Positions 30,368 to 40,538 of a DNA stretch of 64,000 bases are shown piece after piece. The notes under the pieces are model-generated. The model saw nothing but the letters and a program-made list of their open reading frames with translations. It was not told the origin of the DNA and did no database searches. This DNA is from Psychrobacter sp. P11G3 (GTDB lineage Bacteria > Pseudomonadota > Gammaproteobacteria > Pseudomonadales > Moraxellaceae). Numbering within the stretch: the first letter of the stretch is position 1; every line of letters starts with the position of its first letter. The position numbers and the translations under genes were made by a program. Where the stretch lies: contig NZ_CM003596.1 in assembly GCF_001435845.1 (NCBI RefSeq), positions 558,001 to 622,000 on the forward strand, given 5' to 3'.

Positions 30368-33300
30368 GTGATATCAGCACCGCTTATTGAGTATTTAAAA
30401 AAGGGAATGTTTACCCTCCTTGGGTTAATACTGGCCGTTTATCTGTTTGTCATTTTGATGACTTATACAGGCAACGATCCTAGCTGGTCGCACATCAGTA
30501 GTGATATGACCACGATTAATAACATGGGCGGCGAGGCAGGCGCATGGTTGTCCGATTTGCTTTACAGCTTTTTTGGGTTTGGTGCTTGGTGGTTTTTAGC
30601 ATTTGTAGTTTATGAATCTATTCTGATTTGGTGGGAAAACAAGCCAACGTTTTGGCTCATGCGATTGGTCGCTTATGTGTTTTTACTATTAAGTGCTAGC
30701 GCATTATTTGCACAATTGGTCTCTCTAGTTCAACAAGTCACGAACCCTGACGCAATCGGTCTTGAAGGCGTCGCTGGTGGCATTATCGGGCTAGAGTTAC
30801 AGGCGCGTTTGGCACAGCTGCTATCGCAGTGGGGGAGTGTGGTTTTCTTAGCAGTATTTGTTGTGATTACCGCTACGTTTGCCTTTAATATCCATTGGAT
30901 GACGATATATCAAAGGGTTCGGGCGCTATCGTGGCTTGGTTCAGGTGTAAAAAGTCAGGATGCTATCGACGCTACTGAACCGAGTAGTACATCAGAAGAG
31001 GTTATCCAGAACTTAGAAAAATCGGTAGATAAAAAAGTAGAGCATGAGCAACTGCCACTTGAGTTGCAGTCTGCGGAAAATACTAGCGGTGCTCAAGACG
31101 TCAGCAGTAGTGGACGTTTCGGTAGTGTATTGTCAGACTTTTTGGCAACATCAGGATTGGCCGATAGTGTCAAAGCCTCTGTCATCGCAGCAAAAGCAGC
31201 GGCGACACCTAATAGCTCAAAAGGTGAGCAGGTAGATAGCGATACAGGCTCGCTTAATAGCTCTACTGATAATACAGCCGACAATGCAGTCCAGCCATTA
31301 GCCTCAAACTTGACTGCATCTATTGCTCGCAAAGTTGAGCCAAGCTTTGCGTGGAATGATGCCAATACGGTCGATGACTTACTAGCAAGTGAGCAAATGG
31401 CTTACAGTGCCAGCGGCATGAGCAGCTCGGCTATGCCTGTACCTAACTATTCCCAAACGGGTACTAGTACCACAGCATCGTTAGAAAAAACAGTACCTGC
31501 TACTGTGACCACTACCACGACAGAAGCGGTTGCTCAACCAGATATACACGATAAAGAATCACTAGCTCAGCCATCAGTTGATGAGTCAGTGCACAGCGAT
31601 TTGGCCAGTCAACCAGTCATTGAACCTGCTGAGCCTAAAATCTCTATGACACATGAGACTGCGGAAGTAGATAAATTAGCAGAAGCATGGTTGGCAGAGC
31701 ATGCTGATATATCAGAACCTACAGAGTCTATTGTAGAAACGTCTGAAGACTCTAAGCCTGTTCAGGAAACCGTAGCAGCTGAGCCAATAGTACCAGAGAA
31801 GACGCCAGAACCTATCGTAGAAGAGCCTATTAGTTTTGTACAGGATTCAGCCAATCAACTGTCTGATACGCCTGTAGAGTTGCCACATACTGAAAAGACA
31901 GCAGTAGTCTCTGAGCCTGAAGTTGCTCCGGTAACAGTAGAGACTGAGCCTGCATTGTCAGATTTGTCAGACGTTTCAGACATGACACCAACCAATACGC
32001 CTCCTGCCAATCCAAAAGCAGCACCTACTGTGGAGGCGGCCAGTCCTGTTGCTAGTATGCAACCTATAACGCCTGCCAAACCATCCGTCAGTTTTGCTGT
32101 TCCAGAAGGAGATAGCAGCAACCATATCACTGATATGATGCCAGACGATGACAGTCTTTCTGACGATATGACTGTGCCAGTTATGCCGCATATCAGTGAT
32201 GATGCAGCCTTTAGCCAAAAGTCACGCTCGATGCAAACCGCCGCTTATCGCAGCAGTCTAACGCCTATTCCAGAGGTGTCGATACTAGACAAGCCTGATC
32301 CTGACCGCAAGCCCAGTTATACGATTGCTGAGCTTGAGCAATTGTCTGAGTTATTGGAAATTAAACTACAAGAATTCAATGTCAAAGCCTCGGTGGTCAA
32401 TGCGATTCCAGGGCCTGTGGTCACTCGTTTTGAAGTGGAGCTAGCTGCTGGGGTAAAAGCCAGTAAAGTCACAGGTATCTCGCGTGACTTGGCGCGCTCA
32501 CTATCGATGGCTTCTTTGCGTGTGGTCGAAGTGATTCCGGGTAAACCGTATATCGGTATCGAAGTACCTAACAAGAAACGTGAAATGGTACGTTTGATTG
32601 AACTGCTCAACACCGAAACGTTCAAAGATCCTAAAGCGCAGATTAGCATGGCGATGGGCAAAGACATCGGTGGCAACCCAATCATTACTGACCTTGCGCG
32701 TGCACCGCATATGCTCGTCGCTGGTACCACAGGTTCTGGTAAATCAGTATTGGTCAACTCGATGCTACTATCGATGCTACTCAAATATACACCTAATGAG
32801 CTGCGTCTTATTTTGATTGATCCAAAGCAGTTAGAGCTTGCTAACTATAATGATATTCCGCATCTGTTAACGCCAGTAGTTACCGATATGACGGAAGCGG
32901 CCAGTAGCTTGTCATGGTGTGTGGCTGAGATGGAACGTCGCTATCAGCTGATGAGTTTGCTAAAAGTTCGTAAGCTCAATGAGTTCAACAAGAAAGTGAT
33001 CGCGGCGGAGAAGTCAGGCAATCCCATGCTCGATCCTCTATGGCGTCCGAATGACAGCGTAAGTATTAGCCAAGCACCTAAGCTAAAAACACTACCGATG
33101 ATTGTCATTGTCGCGGATGAGTTTGCCGATATGATTATGCAGGTCGGTAAACAAGCCGAAGAGCTCATCACACGTTTGGCGCAAAAATCACGAGCTGCTG
33201 GTATTCACTTAATGCTAGCGACTCAGCGTCCGTCAGTCGATGTTATTACGGGTCTGATTAAAGCCAACATCCCAGTGCGTGCAGCACTACGAGTCAACTC

Positions 33301-33736
33301 AAAAGTCGATTCACGTACGATTTTGGATAGTGGCGGTGCTGAGGACATGCTAGGTAACGGCGATATGTTGTTCTTAGGGCCAGGGCAAATCGAGCCAGAT
33401 CGTGTGCATGGTGCTTACGTTAGTGACGAAGAAGTTAACCGTGTCTGTGATGCGTGGCGTGAGCGCGGCGCCCCTGATTATATTGATAATATGGCAGGCA
33501 ACTTTGAATTATCTAGCCCAGGCGGTGGTAGTACAGCCAATGCCTCTGGTGAAGATGATGATTTATATAATGATGCCGTGGCCTTTATCATGGAAACACG
33601 TAAAGTTTCTGCTTCAAGCATTCAGCGTAAATTCAGCATCGGCTATAACCGTGCTGCGCGTATTGTCGACTCTATGGAAGAAGCTGGATTGGTCAGCTCG
33701 ATGGGCAAAAGTGGCAAACGTGAACTGTTGATGTAG
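30368..33736 (+). CDS. ftsK: DNA translocase FtsK
   Basis: FtsK is a septal DNA pump that coordinates division with chromosome segregation. There are four N-terminal membrane helices (about residues 13-180), a long Ser/Thr/Glu/Pro-rich linker (about 200-640), and the motor with Walker A GTTGSGKS (~786) and Walker B VIVADEFADM. The C-terminal gamma winged helix (SASSIQRKFSIGYNRAARIVD), which reads KOPS sites, is complete. The start appears to be a GTG at 30368, with AAGG 10 bases upstream; the first in-frame ATG would cut into the first helix. It is 1122 residues, between the short (P. aeruginosa) and long (E. coli) forms. Confidence 0.95.
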   Translation: MISAPLIEYLKKGMFTLLGLILAVYLFVILMTYTGNDPSWSHISSDMTTINNMGGEAGAWLSDLLYSFFGFGAWWFLAFVVYESILIWWENKPTFWLMRLVAYVFLLLSASALFAQLVSLVQQVTNPDAIGLEGVAGGIIGLELQARLAQLLSQWGSVVFLAVFVVITATFAFNIHWMTIYQRVRALSWLGSGVKSQDAIDATEPSSTSEEVIQNLEKSVDKKVEHEQLPLELQSAENTSGAQDVSSSGRFGSVLSDFLATSGLADSVKASVIAAKAAATPNSSKGEQVDSDTGSLNSSTDNTADNAVQPLASNLTASIARKVEPSFAWNDANTVDDLLASEQMAYSASGMSSSAMPVPNYSQTGTSTTASLEKTVPATVTTTTTEAVAQPDIHDKESLAQPSVDESVHSDLASQPVIEPAEPKISMTHETAEVDKLAEAWLAEHADISEPTESIVETSEDSKPVQETVAAEPIVPEKTPEPIVEEPISFVQDSANQLSDTPVELPHTEKTAVVSEPEVAPVTVETEPALSDLSDVSDMTPTNTPPANPKAAPTVEAASPVASMQPITPAKPSVSFAVPEGDSSNHITDMMPDDDSLSDDMTVPVMPHISDDAAFSQKSRSMQTAAYRSSLTPIPEVSILDKPDPDRKPSYTIAELEQLSELLEIKLQEFNVKASVVNAIPGPVVTRFEVELAAGVKASKVTGISRDLARSLSMASLRVVEVIPGKPYIGIEVPNKKREMVRLIELLNTETFKDPKAQISMAMGKDIGGNPIITDLARAPHMLVAGTTGSGKSVLVNSMLLSMLLKYTPNELRLILIDPKQLELANYNDIPHLLTPVVTDMTEAASSLSWCVAEMERRYQLMSLLKVRKLNEFNKKVIAAEKSGNPMLDPLWRPNDSVSISQAPKLKTLPMIVIVADEFADMIMQVGKQAEELITRLAQKSRAAGIHLMLATQRPSVDVITGLIKANIPVRAALRVNSKVDSRTILDSGGAEDMLGNGDMLFLGPGQIEPDRVHGAYVSDEEVNRVCDAWRERGAPDYIDNMAGNFELSSPGGGSTANASGEDDDLYNDAVAFIMETRKVSASSIQRKFSIGYNRAARIVDSMEEAGLVSSMGKSGKRELLM

Positions 33737-34060
33737 GATTAATTATTAAGTTGATAACGAAAAAGCGAGTCATGAGAATGGCTCGTTTTTTTATGGAAAA
33801 AACTTGATAATACTTTCATAAATTGTAGGTTTAGAAGTAAGCTTTTACTATTAAATACGTTCTAGGGCTTGAAGAGCAGATTCGCATACTGGTTCATTGG
33901 TTGCCGAAATCGACCAGATGACTAACGAGTCCGTTTATGAAATATCAGGCACGGTTTTTTATACTAAACTGACAAGAGTTGATGAAAAAATAGTCATCAG
34001 TTTTAGAAAATATGAGTGCTACATAGTCTTAATAAAGTTACTCTCCAAGGAAGGTTAGTT
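33737..34060. other. Intergenic gap between ftsK and the amidase gene
   Basis: Apart from the ftsK terminator, this region has only a 46-codon frame at 33918-34058. It has no ribosome site of its own and ends just before the amidase start, so I do not call it a gene. Confidence 0.4.
33766..33792 (+). terminator. Terminator of ftsK
   Basis: CGAGTCAT pairs with ATGGCTCG (one G-T) around GAGA, followed by seven T's, 30 bases past the ftsK stop. Confidence 0.85.
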
Positions 34061-35554
34061 ATGTTTAAAGAATATACTCAGTATGATGGGCTCGCCTTAG
34101 CAGCATTGGTTAATTCAGGTGAGGTCAGCGCAAAGGAATTGCTAGATGCTGCTGTCCATCAAGCCAATCAAATCAACCCTAAGCTAAACGCTATTGTGCA
34201 TCGTTTTGATGAGCGTGCATACAATGCTGCGCAGACGGGTTTGCCTTCAGGTGTATTTACTGGCGTGCCGTATTTACTAAAAGATTTGTCATTTAGCTTC
34301 GCTGACGAGCCGATTACAATGGGTAGCCGCAGTGTCAATATCATTTCAGAAAAAGACAGCGAAATCGTCAAACGGATGAAAGCGACAGGGGTCAACACCT
34401 TTGGCAAGACTAACACGCCTGAGTTTGGTTTGATTATCACTACTGAGCCAAAAGCGCATGGTGCTACTCACAATCCTTTTAAAAAAGGCTACAGTTCTGG
34501 CGGCTCGTCAGGGGGCAGTGCAGCAGCAGTTGCGAGCGGTATTGTACCAATGGCAGGCGGCGGTGATGGTGGCGGCTCGATACGTTTTCCATCTGCTTGG
34601 TGCGGTACGTTTGGGTTAAAGCCAAGCCGCGGACGTAATCCAATGGGCCCTAATCTTGGTGAAGGCTGGGAAGGCGCCGTGGCTGACCATGTGATTACGC
34701 GTTCAGTGCGCGATAGTGCAGCGATGCTAGATGCCACTAGTGGAGCAGAGATTGGTGCCCCTTATGTTATAGCTCCGCCAGACGGCACTTTTTTGCAAGC
34801 GGCAATGCGGGCACCGCGAAAGCTAAAAATTGCTTTGCATCAGCAGCCTTTGATAGCCAATACGACAGTGGACAAAGAGGTGCTGGCGGTACTTGACCAA
34901 ACGGCTAAGCAATTAGAGTCTATGGGTCATGAAGTAGTACCAGCCGAGCCAAACATCAATATCGAGCAGTTTTGGCATGACTTTATCGTTGTAGTCTGCG
35001 CGCATACTGCTTTTACGATTGATAATATCGAGCGTGAGTTTGGGGCTGATCACATCAAAAACCTAGAGCCGCAAACTTATAATATGGCGCTGCTTGGGCG
35101 CTCATTGTCAGCGGTTGATTTGGCACATGCCAAACATGGCTGGCATCATAGCCAGTATCAGACGGGTCTATTGCTAGAAGACTACGACATGATTTTGTGC
35201 CCGACTGTGCCCACACCTGCGGTAAAGCATGGTGTACTACCGCCTAGCCGTATGGATGAGATGATGATGCGTAGCGCCGAGGTGCTTAACAAGGGCTTTA
35301 ATATGGGTAGATACGCCTTTAGCTCAGGCATGATAGAAAAGCTCAGTGCCCCTGTATTAGGTAAGATGGGTTTTACGCTATTGGGTAATGTTACAGGGTT
35401 ACCCGCGATGTCAGTACCAGTCGGTATGAGCAAAAAAGGCCTACCGATTGGTATGCAGTTAATCGGGCGCATGAATGATGAAGCAACATTATTCAGTGTG
35501 GCGGGCGAGATGGAGCGTGCAGGTTTATTTACCAAACACGCTTTTGAGAAGTAG
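34061..35554 (+). CDS. Amidase-signature hydrolase (NylA-like)
   Basis: A 497-residue amidase-signature enzyme. The Ser-cisSer-Lys triad regions are visible: Lys in PYLLKDLSF and the Ser/Gly-rich [18 protein letters not shown]. The next stretch, [17 protein letters not shown], resembles 6-aminohexanoate cyclic dimer hydrolase (NylA) and related amidases. I start at the ATG at 34061, which has AAGGAAGG 6 bases upstream; the frame extends to a GTG at 34016 without such a site. The natural substrate is unknown; nylon oligomers are not implied. It is convergent with ygiD. Confidence 0.88.
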   Translation: MFKEYTQYDGLALAALVNSGEVSAKELLDAAVHQANQINPKLNAIVHRFDERAYNAAQTGLPSGVFTGVPYLLKDLSFSFADEPITMGSRSVNIISEKDSEIVKRMKATGVNTFGKTNTPEFGLIITTEPKAHGATHNPFKKGYSSGGSSGGSAAAVASGIVPMAGGGDGGGSIRFPSAWCGTFGLKPSRGRNPMGPNLGEGWEGAVADHVITRSVRDSAAMLDATSGAEIGAPYVIAPPDGTFLQAAMRAPRKLKIALHQQPLIANTTVDKEVLAVLDQTAKQLESMGHEVVPAEPNINIEQFWHDFIVVVCAHTAFTIDNIEREFGADHIKNLEPQTYNMALLGRSLSAVDLAHAKHGWHHSQYQTGLLLEDYDMILCPTVPTPAVKHGVLPPSRMDEMMMRSAEVLNKGFNMGRYAFSSGMIEKLSAPVLGKMGFTLLGNVTGLPAMSVPVGMSKKGLPIGMQLIGRMNDEATLFSVAGEMERAGLFTKHAFEK

Positions 35555-35589
35555 GGTTAAATTTTAGTGTTCGCATTGGTCGCACTCAA

Positions 35590-36480
35590 TCAGTCAAAAC
35601 GATAGATATCCATACCCAAACTATGATGAGCCATACTTTGATGAACGACAGAGACGCGCTGACCAGTACCTAATGCAAAAAACAGCGGTAGCAAGTGCTC
35701 ATCACTTGGATGAATGTCCTTGTAGTCTGGGTACTGCTGCCAGTCGAGCGCCGTGGGAATGTCTATTTTGAGCTGCTGCAACAACCACTGCTTAAACGTT
35801 TTGGCTGCTTGATCGATGCTGTCAGCTTCCCAGCGCAATGCTTGCAAATTATGCGTAATGTTACCTGAACCGATGACGAGGATTTGCTCATCACGTAAAT
35901 GTGCTAACTGCGCGCCTAACTGATAGCAGGCAATACTGTCATAATGCTGCGGCAATGATATCTGTACGATAGGCACATCGGCTTCTGGGTACAGGTGTCT
36001 GAGCGGTGCCCACACACCATGATCACAGGCACGTACTGGATTGACACTACAAGTGATACCACGTGCGGTCAGCTGCTGAGCAAGTGTCTCAGCCAGCGCT
36101 GGTTGGCCTATAGCAGGATACTGAATGTCGTAAAGTTCAGGCGAAAATCCTGAAAAGTCATGCCACGTCTTTGGCTGTGGATTACTGCTAATCTCTAGCT
36201 TTGCTGACTGCCAATGCGCTGACATAATGACGATGGCTCGTGGCTTAGGTAAGTTTTGACCGATACGTGCCAGTGCACTGGTCGTCGCAGACTGCTCAAT
36301 TGCAAGCGTAGGCGCGCCATGCGAAATAAAGAGCGCTGGTAGCTTAGATGTATTCGTCGCTACATCAGACGTATTTTCCCATGCGGCAGCCGCTGTGATA
36401 GGCGTCTGCACACTATGATGGTCATCACGTTGATGAGAGGTCTTAGAGGCGTTGGGTGTCGCACGTTTTGGATATTTCAT
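35590..36480 (-). CDS. ygiD: 4,5-DOPA extradiol dioxygenase-like protein
   Basis: This 296-residue protein belongs to the LigB-like extradiol dioxygenase family (E. coli YgiD, plant DODA). Metal-binding His candidates are in LFISHGAPT, MSAHWQS, CDHGVWAPL and GSGNITHNL. The N-terminus carries ~45 extra Ser/Thr-rich residues compared with YgiD; no signal peptide is evident, and a later start may be true. The reaction on DOPA is known for YgiD; the physiological substrate here is unknown. Confidence 0.88.
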   Translation of the reverse strand: MKYPKRATPNASKTSHQRDDHHSVQTPITAAAAWENTSDVATNTSKLPALFISHGAPTLAIEQSATTSALARIGQNLPKPRAIVIMSAHWQSAKLEISSNPQPKTWHDFSGFSPELYDIQYPAIGQPALAETLAQQLTARGITCSVNPVRACDHGVWAPLRHLYPEADVPIVQISLPQHYDSIACYQLGAQLAHLRDEQILVIGSGNITHNLQALRWEADSIDQAAKTFKQWLLQQLKIDIPTALDWQQYPDYKDIHPSDEHLLPLFFALGTGQRVSVVHQSMAHHSLGMDIYRFD

Positions 36481-36490
36481 GTTGCATTTA

Positions 36491-36553
36491 TTAGGGCGTG
36501 CGCCAGTTTTTCAATCTATTTTAGGGTTGATGTTTCAAATCAAAAAATAGATT
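36491..36553. repeat. Stem-loop and repeat-end-like sequence between rlmH and ygiD
   Basis: TTAGGGCGTG at 36491 matches the terminal repeats of the elements at 37729 and 40539. Next to it is a long hairpin at 36513-36553: AATCTATTTT pairs with AAAATAGATT, with an inner TTGAT/ATCAA pair. It could be a decayed element end plus an intergenic hairpin. Confidence 0.5.
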
Positions 36554-36563
36554 AGTATTTTAT

Positions 36564-37052
36564 TTAATTACCACGGTGATAAGGGTGGTTATTATTGATA
36601 CTCATCGCGCGATACAATTGTTCCATAAGTACGACGCGTACTAGCGGATGCGGCAATGTCAGTGCTGATAGTGATAATTTTGCATCGGCCTTTGCCAATA
36701 CTTCTGGTGAGACGCCATCTGCGCCGCCGATGACCAAGGCAATATCATCGCCTTGTAGCATGCCATCAGCGAGTTTATCAGCCAGTCCTTCGGTCGAAAT
36801 CATCTTGCCTTTAACATCTAGTACCCATAATTGCTCGCGGCTTGATGCATTATGAGCGGCCAGTATGGCCTGACCTTCTTGCTCACGGTACTGTGCCAAA
36901 TTAGCATCTGAAGGGTTTTTTGCCCGCTTGGCTGCCGCAATTTCGACAATTTCTGTGCTTAGCATCGGTTGAATGCGTTTGTAATATTCGTCAAAACCCG
37001 TCTGTACCCAGCTAGGCATTTTATTGCCAACGGTCAAAATCCTTACTTTCAT
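36564..37052 (-). CDS. rlmH: 23S rRNA (pseudouridine1915-N3)-methyltransferase
   Basis: RlmH is a small SPOUT methyltransferase that methylates pseudouridine 1915 in helix 69 of 23S rRNA. The 162-residue protein shows the N-terminal VRILTVGNKMP, the GGADGVSPEV SAM loop, and the C-terminal MEQLYRAMS...HPYHRGN signature. I start at the ATG at 37052 because the family begins there; an upstream in-frame ATG adds 10 residues. The rsfS gene that usually precedes it is not here. Confidence 0.95.
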   Translation of the reverse strand: MKVRILTVGNKMPSWVQTGFDEYYKRIQPMLSTEIVEIAAAKRAKNPSDANLAQYREQEGQAILAAHNASSREQLWVLDVKGKMISTEGLADKLADGMLQGDDIALVIGGADGVSPEVLAKADAKLSLSALTLPHPLVRVVLMEQLYRAMSINNNHPYHRGN

Positions 37053-37088
37053 AATACTTACCATCTCGATAATTGAATTCAAGCTTAC

Positions 37089-37108
37089 TAGGGTGTGTTC
37101 TTAATAGT
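37089..37108. repeat. Degenerate repeat end
   Basis: TAGGGTGTGTTCTTAATAG resembles the terminal repeats (TAGGGCGTG/GTCCTCA type) of nearby elements with two or three changes. It lies in the 85-base gap between rlmH and the DUF421 gene. Confidence 0.4.
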
Positions 37109-37137
37109 TGTATCGCTCGTTCTTCATTGTCTGCAAT

Positions 37138-37674
37138 TTACATCAGAGGATTAATCGTCTCTGATACGTTGCTACTTGCGCTTTGATCGTCCGCTTGGCT
37201 TGGCTTTGGAATGACAGTCAGCTTTGCATCAGACTCAAAAACAATGGCTTCGACATCATCAAAGCTATTAATCCCTTCAGTACGCATGGCACATTCGATT
37301 TCCTGACGCGTCAAGCGCTCATCACGCATGGCGTCTGACAAAAACTGCCCTTGATAAAAAACGATACGTGGCTCTGATAAAATAAAGTTACTAAATTGCG
37401 GTGACACAGACGCATATTTGGTCACCAAAAATTGCAATAGGTACAGTACTAAAATAGACGAAACCCCTTCAACAAAGGGAATGTCCTTGAGCAAAATTGT
37501 ACTGGCACCTAACGAGCCGATCATGACCGTCACGATCCAATCGAAGTTGTTGAGCTGCGATGTTGAGCGTTTGCCAGAGACTTTGGTGACTGTCACAATC
37601 AACACGTAAACCATAACAGTCGTCAAAACAATACGACCAAGCTTGTCTATGTTGTCAAAAAAGATCATGTCCAT
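37138..37674 (-). CDS. DUF421 (YetF-like) membrane protein
   Basis: A 178-residue protein with about three N-terminal membrane helices (to ~residue 80), then a cytoplasmic DUF421 domain with LSEPRIVFYQGQFLSDAMRDERLT and ECAMRTEGI. This family includes Bacillus YetF-like proteins of uncertain role. I start at the ATG at 37674, which has TAGGAG 8 bases upstream; an in-frame ATG 12 codons earlier has no ribosome site. It is downstream of the small membrane protein gene on the same strand but separated by a repeat element. Confidence 0.85.
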   Translation of the reverse strand: MDMIFFDNIDKLGRIVLTTVMVYVLIVTVTKVSGKRSTSQLNNFDWIVTVMIGSLGASTILLKDIPFVEGVSSILVLYLLQFLVTKYASVSPQFSNFILSEPRIVFYQGQFLSDAMRDERLTRQEIECAMRTEGINSFDDVEAIVFESDAKLTVIPKPSQADDQSASSNVSETINPLM

Positions 37675-37728
37675 AATGTTCGCTCCTATTATAAAGGTAA
37701 AACAAGTCATCGCTAAAATACTACTTAC

Positions 37729-37788
37729 TAGGGCGCGTCTTACTTTGTCTCATTTTTAGTACTATTCTTAAAATAATGACACGTCCTA
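37729..37788. repeat. 60-bp MITE-like element with inverted ends
   Basis: It begins TAGGGCGCGTCTTA and ends TGACACGTCCTA, the imperfect inverse. Its right part (CTCATTTTTA...AAAAT..TGA-GACACG) matches the right end of the 40539-40712 element, so the two belong to one repeat family. The ends are flanked by TA-type bases. It has no coding capacity. Confidence 0.65.
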
Positions 37789-37859
37789 AACTTAGCCTAA
37801 CGGATTTTACGCATTAGCAGGGGAAAACTTTGTAGCACCTTGTAGATGATGGTTTGTAC

Positions 37860-38345
37860 TTACGTTGATTTGCGTATAGGGTCTAATAATCGATTGATAG
37901 ACCATAGACTGATTCGCGCACTGACTAGAGTGAGAACCAGCATCAGCATTAGTGATGAAAGCAAAGGTAGTGGACGCTGCATCGCCATCTCAAACAATAC
38001 CTCACGGCTTATCGTATCAAACAGCCAAAACCAGATGGCTGAAAAATAAATAACAGTCAGCATCCAAACAATCACAACCCCACCAAACATCAATTTATTA
38101 ATCTCATCTCGCGCTAATGCTCGCTTCTGATGTTTGATAAATTTACTGACAGCGATGTAAGCACCCACGATAATAGAAACCACCATGACCAGTTGGGGAT
38201 TGAGCGCAAGTTTGGTCTGTATCATCATAAATATGGTACTGGCAAGCGTGTATCCAATCGCAAAAAAACCAACATATCGAGCCAGTTTAGGCTGCACTTG
38301 TACAAGTGTCTGGGGTTTGTTGAGACTGGTTGTCTGGCGTGACAT
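37860..38345 (-). CDS. ABZJ_00895-like small membrane protein
   Basis: A 161-residue protein with four predicted membrane helices (about residues 22-42, 50-66, 86-110 and 130-150) separated by basic loops. It resembles the ABZJ_00895 family of Acinetobacter, whose function is unknown. AAGG lies 5 bases before the ATG. It is upstream of the DUF421 gene and downstream of dacB on the same strand, but with 69-base and larger gaps. Confidence 0.7.
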   Translation of the reverse strand: MSRQTTSLNKPQTLVQVQPKLARYVGFFAIGYTLASTIFMMIQTKLALNPQLVMVVSIIVGAYIAVSKFIKHQKRALARDEINKLMFGGVVIVWMLTVIYFSAIWFWLFDTISREVLFEMAMQRPLPLLSSLMLMLVLTLVSARISLWSINRLLDPIRKST

Positions 38346-38414
38346 AAGCTAACCTTTATAAAGGTAAAAAATAGAGTATGGATGATACAACGTCTTAAAG
38401 CGTTAATTAAAATA

Positions 38415-40463
38415 TCAACGCTGTGCCGCCCAGTCGAGCATGGCATCTAATACAGGCCTTGCTGCATAAGGATTTAATGCTTGATCAGTATTGATTATAC
38501 CGACGACAACATAATCCTGTCCTGACAGCCCTTTGACGTAACCTGCCATTGAAGTGACGTTATTTAACGTGCCAGTTTTTATCCATGCGCGGCCAGTGGC
38601 TGCAGATTCAGGCAAGCGATCGCTATGAGCGGCAATAGTGCCACTAACCCCAGCGACACCTAACGAATCGAAATAGGCATCAAAATTTGGTCGACTATAA
38701 GCGTAAGTCAGTAGCTCGCTTAGGTTGGCGGCGGTGATAGTACACTCGCGGCAAAGTCCTGAGCCGTTGGTCAAATGTGGCGGTGGCGTACTGAGGTTGG
38801 TTTGCCACCATTGATTGATGGTTTGTAAGGCTGCAGGATAGTCTGTCGTAGTAGGTTTGCCAAACTGATATAAGCTATCCGCCTTTTTGCCACTAGATTT
38901 AACAGCCGCTACTTTATTATCCATCTCATTACTAGCACTGGCTTCATGACTGCCTGGACTAGTCGCAGTTGTGCTAGCAGGTATTGATTGAGTCAGCCTT
39001 TCTTTATCGTAAGCGCCTATAGATAGCGCCACTTGCTCAGCCATGACATTGTTTGAGAAGTGGTTAATGTCATGAATCTGCTCCGTTAAATTCAACGACG
39101 GATAGCTGACCATAGGTAGAGGAGACATCGCGATAGCCGTAAGCCCGTGCGCTCGTTTTGTCGTTTTGGTCATATCGTAAGGTGTTTCTTGCGATATGAC
39201 CTGTCCACTTAAAGTATTCCCTAATGATTGCCATTTGGCAGCGATGACGTGTGCAGCAAACTCTTTGGCATTAGGATATGCCACGTAAAAGACATGCTCA
39301 CCGCAGCTCTCGGGCAGACTGGCATTTAACACAAGCTGCGTGTTTTGCCACTGCGGTGCTAGGCTATAGCTTGCTTGCCCACAACTGGCTGCACGGGTAT
39401 TGATTTTAGCAGGTAGCTGATAATTGGCTAACCGCGGCTTATAGGTCACGCTTGCTTGGCCGTTATCTTGAGGATAAGTTTTGATACCAATGGTGCTAAA
39501 GTTAACCAAAAACCCATCAGGGCTAGCGTTATAGGGACGTAGCGGTGAGTTGTCGAAGGCGGCAGGGTCTTTACTAACATTATTAAAAACAGCGCTGTCG
39601 ATGACGATGTCACCATTGATATGACGAATACCGGATGCTTGCACTTTATACAGCAACTGTTTTAAGCGCTCGTGGGTCATTTTTGGGTCGCCACTACCTT
39701 GAATAATCAAGTCACCATGTAGACGGTTGCCGATGACAATACCTGTGTGATAAACCCGTGTATGCCACACAAAATCCGCCCCTAAAGTGTCCAAAGCGAT
39801 AAAGCTAGGCACGAGTTTCATGGTGCTGGCAGGCGTACGAGGGATGTCAGACTGGTGATCCAGCAAAGGCGAAAATGAAATCTTTATAGAGGTTTTATTA
39901 TTGCCTGCAGTATCTTGGGCTTTGGTATTCTGATCAAGCGTACGCTGATGTTCGTCAGGGATAACTGTTGGAATGCTCTCTACGCTCTGATAAGTATAAG
40001 GGTCATCGGTATAAGCATGTATTTTTTGCTCGTGCTTCTCAATGGTGCGCTGCTCTATGGTAATTAACGCGCTCTGGTGGCTCAGGTCGCTGGTACTTAT
40101 ATCTGTAGAGGCGTCTGTAGTTGGGTGCTCAGATACTATAGTAGTTGCAGATTGGCTGTCAGATTCATCACTATCAATGACTTGAATAGGAGTCGGCAGA
40201 CGGCTGGCAGTTTTGTCACCTACAGGGGTAATAACGATACTGATATCCGCTTCTGTCAAGTCGGCACGCGCCAAGGCTTTTTGAATAGCTGCTGGTAACA
40301 CGGCTTGTGCATGTATTGGCGCTACTATAACTGCTGCCAATAACGCTAACCTAGATAGACGTTTATTAGGTTGGTTTAGCAGTCGAAAATGACGACAAAG
40401 CGTGGTGATTTTGGTTGCAGCAGTAGAGTAATGACGGCGTTTAGAAGGGTATCGCATGAGCAT
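38415..40463 (-). CDS. dacB: D-alanyl-D-alanine carboxypeptidase/endopeptidase (PBP4-type)
   Basis: A class C penicillin-binding protein that trims or splits peptidoglycan cross-links in the periplasm. The serine-protease-like motifs are intact: SxxK as Ser213-Thr-Met-Lys216, SxN as Ser470-Asn-Asn472, and KTG at 629-631. A signal peptide-like segment (RLALLAAVIVAPIHAQA) lies at about 38-54. The 682 residues exceed the ~480-residue E. coli form. The excess lies in a low-complexity insert at ~87-195 before the SxxK motif and another Ser/Thr/Lys-rich stretch at ~494-530. Two ATGs (40463 and 40457) are possible; I keep the first. Confidence 0.93.
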   Translation of the reverse strand: MLMRYPSKRRHYSTAATKITTLCRHFRLLNQPNKRLSRLALLAAVIVAPIHAQAVLPAAIQKALARADLTEADISIVITPVGDKTASRLPTPIQVIDSDESDSQSATTIVSEHPTTDASTDISTSDLSHQSALITIEQRTIEKHEQKIHAYTDDPYTYQSVESIPTVIPDEHQRTLDQNTKAQDTAGNNKTSIKISFSPLLDHQSDIPRTPASTMKLVPSFIALDTLGADFVWHTRVYHTGIVIGNRLHGDLIIQGSGDPKMTHERLKQLLYKVQASGIRHINGDIVIDSAVFNNVSKDPAAFDNSPLRPYNASPDGFLVNFSTIGIKTYPQDNGQASVTYKPRLANYQLPAKINTRAASCGQASYSLAPQWQNTQLVLNASLPESCGEHVFYVAYPNAKEFAAHVIAAKWQSLGNTLSGQVISQETPYDMTKTTKRAHGLTAIAMSPLPMVSYPSLNLTEQIHDINHFSNNVMAEQVALSIGAYDKERLTQSIPASTTATSPGSHEASASNEMDNKVAAVKSSGKKADSLYQFGKPTTTDYPAALQTINQWWQTNLSTPPPHLTNGSGLCRECTITAANLSELLTYAYSRPNFDAYFDSLGVAGVSGTIAAHSDRLPESAATGRAWIKTGTLNNVTSMAGYVKGLSGQDYVVVGIINTDQALNPYAARPVLDAMLDWAAQR

Positions 40464-40538
40464 CTTTCATCAGGTGGCAAAAACAGCCTATGGTAACATG
40501 AGTTGCTGTTTTCGCACACGATGTCAGCAGTACAATTT

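Noticed and set aside
33918..34058. 46-codon frame directly before the amidase gene
   Set aside because: No ribosome site; it contains the amidase ribosome site near its end, and its composition is not clearly coding.
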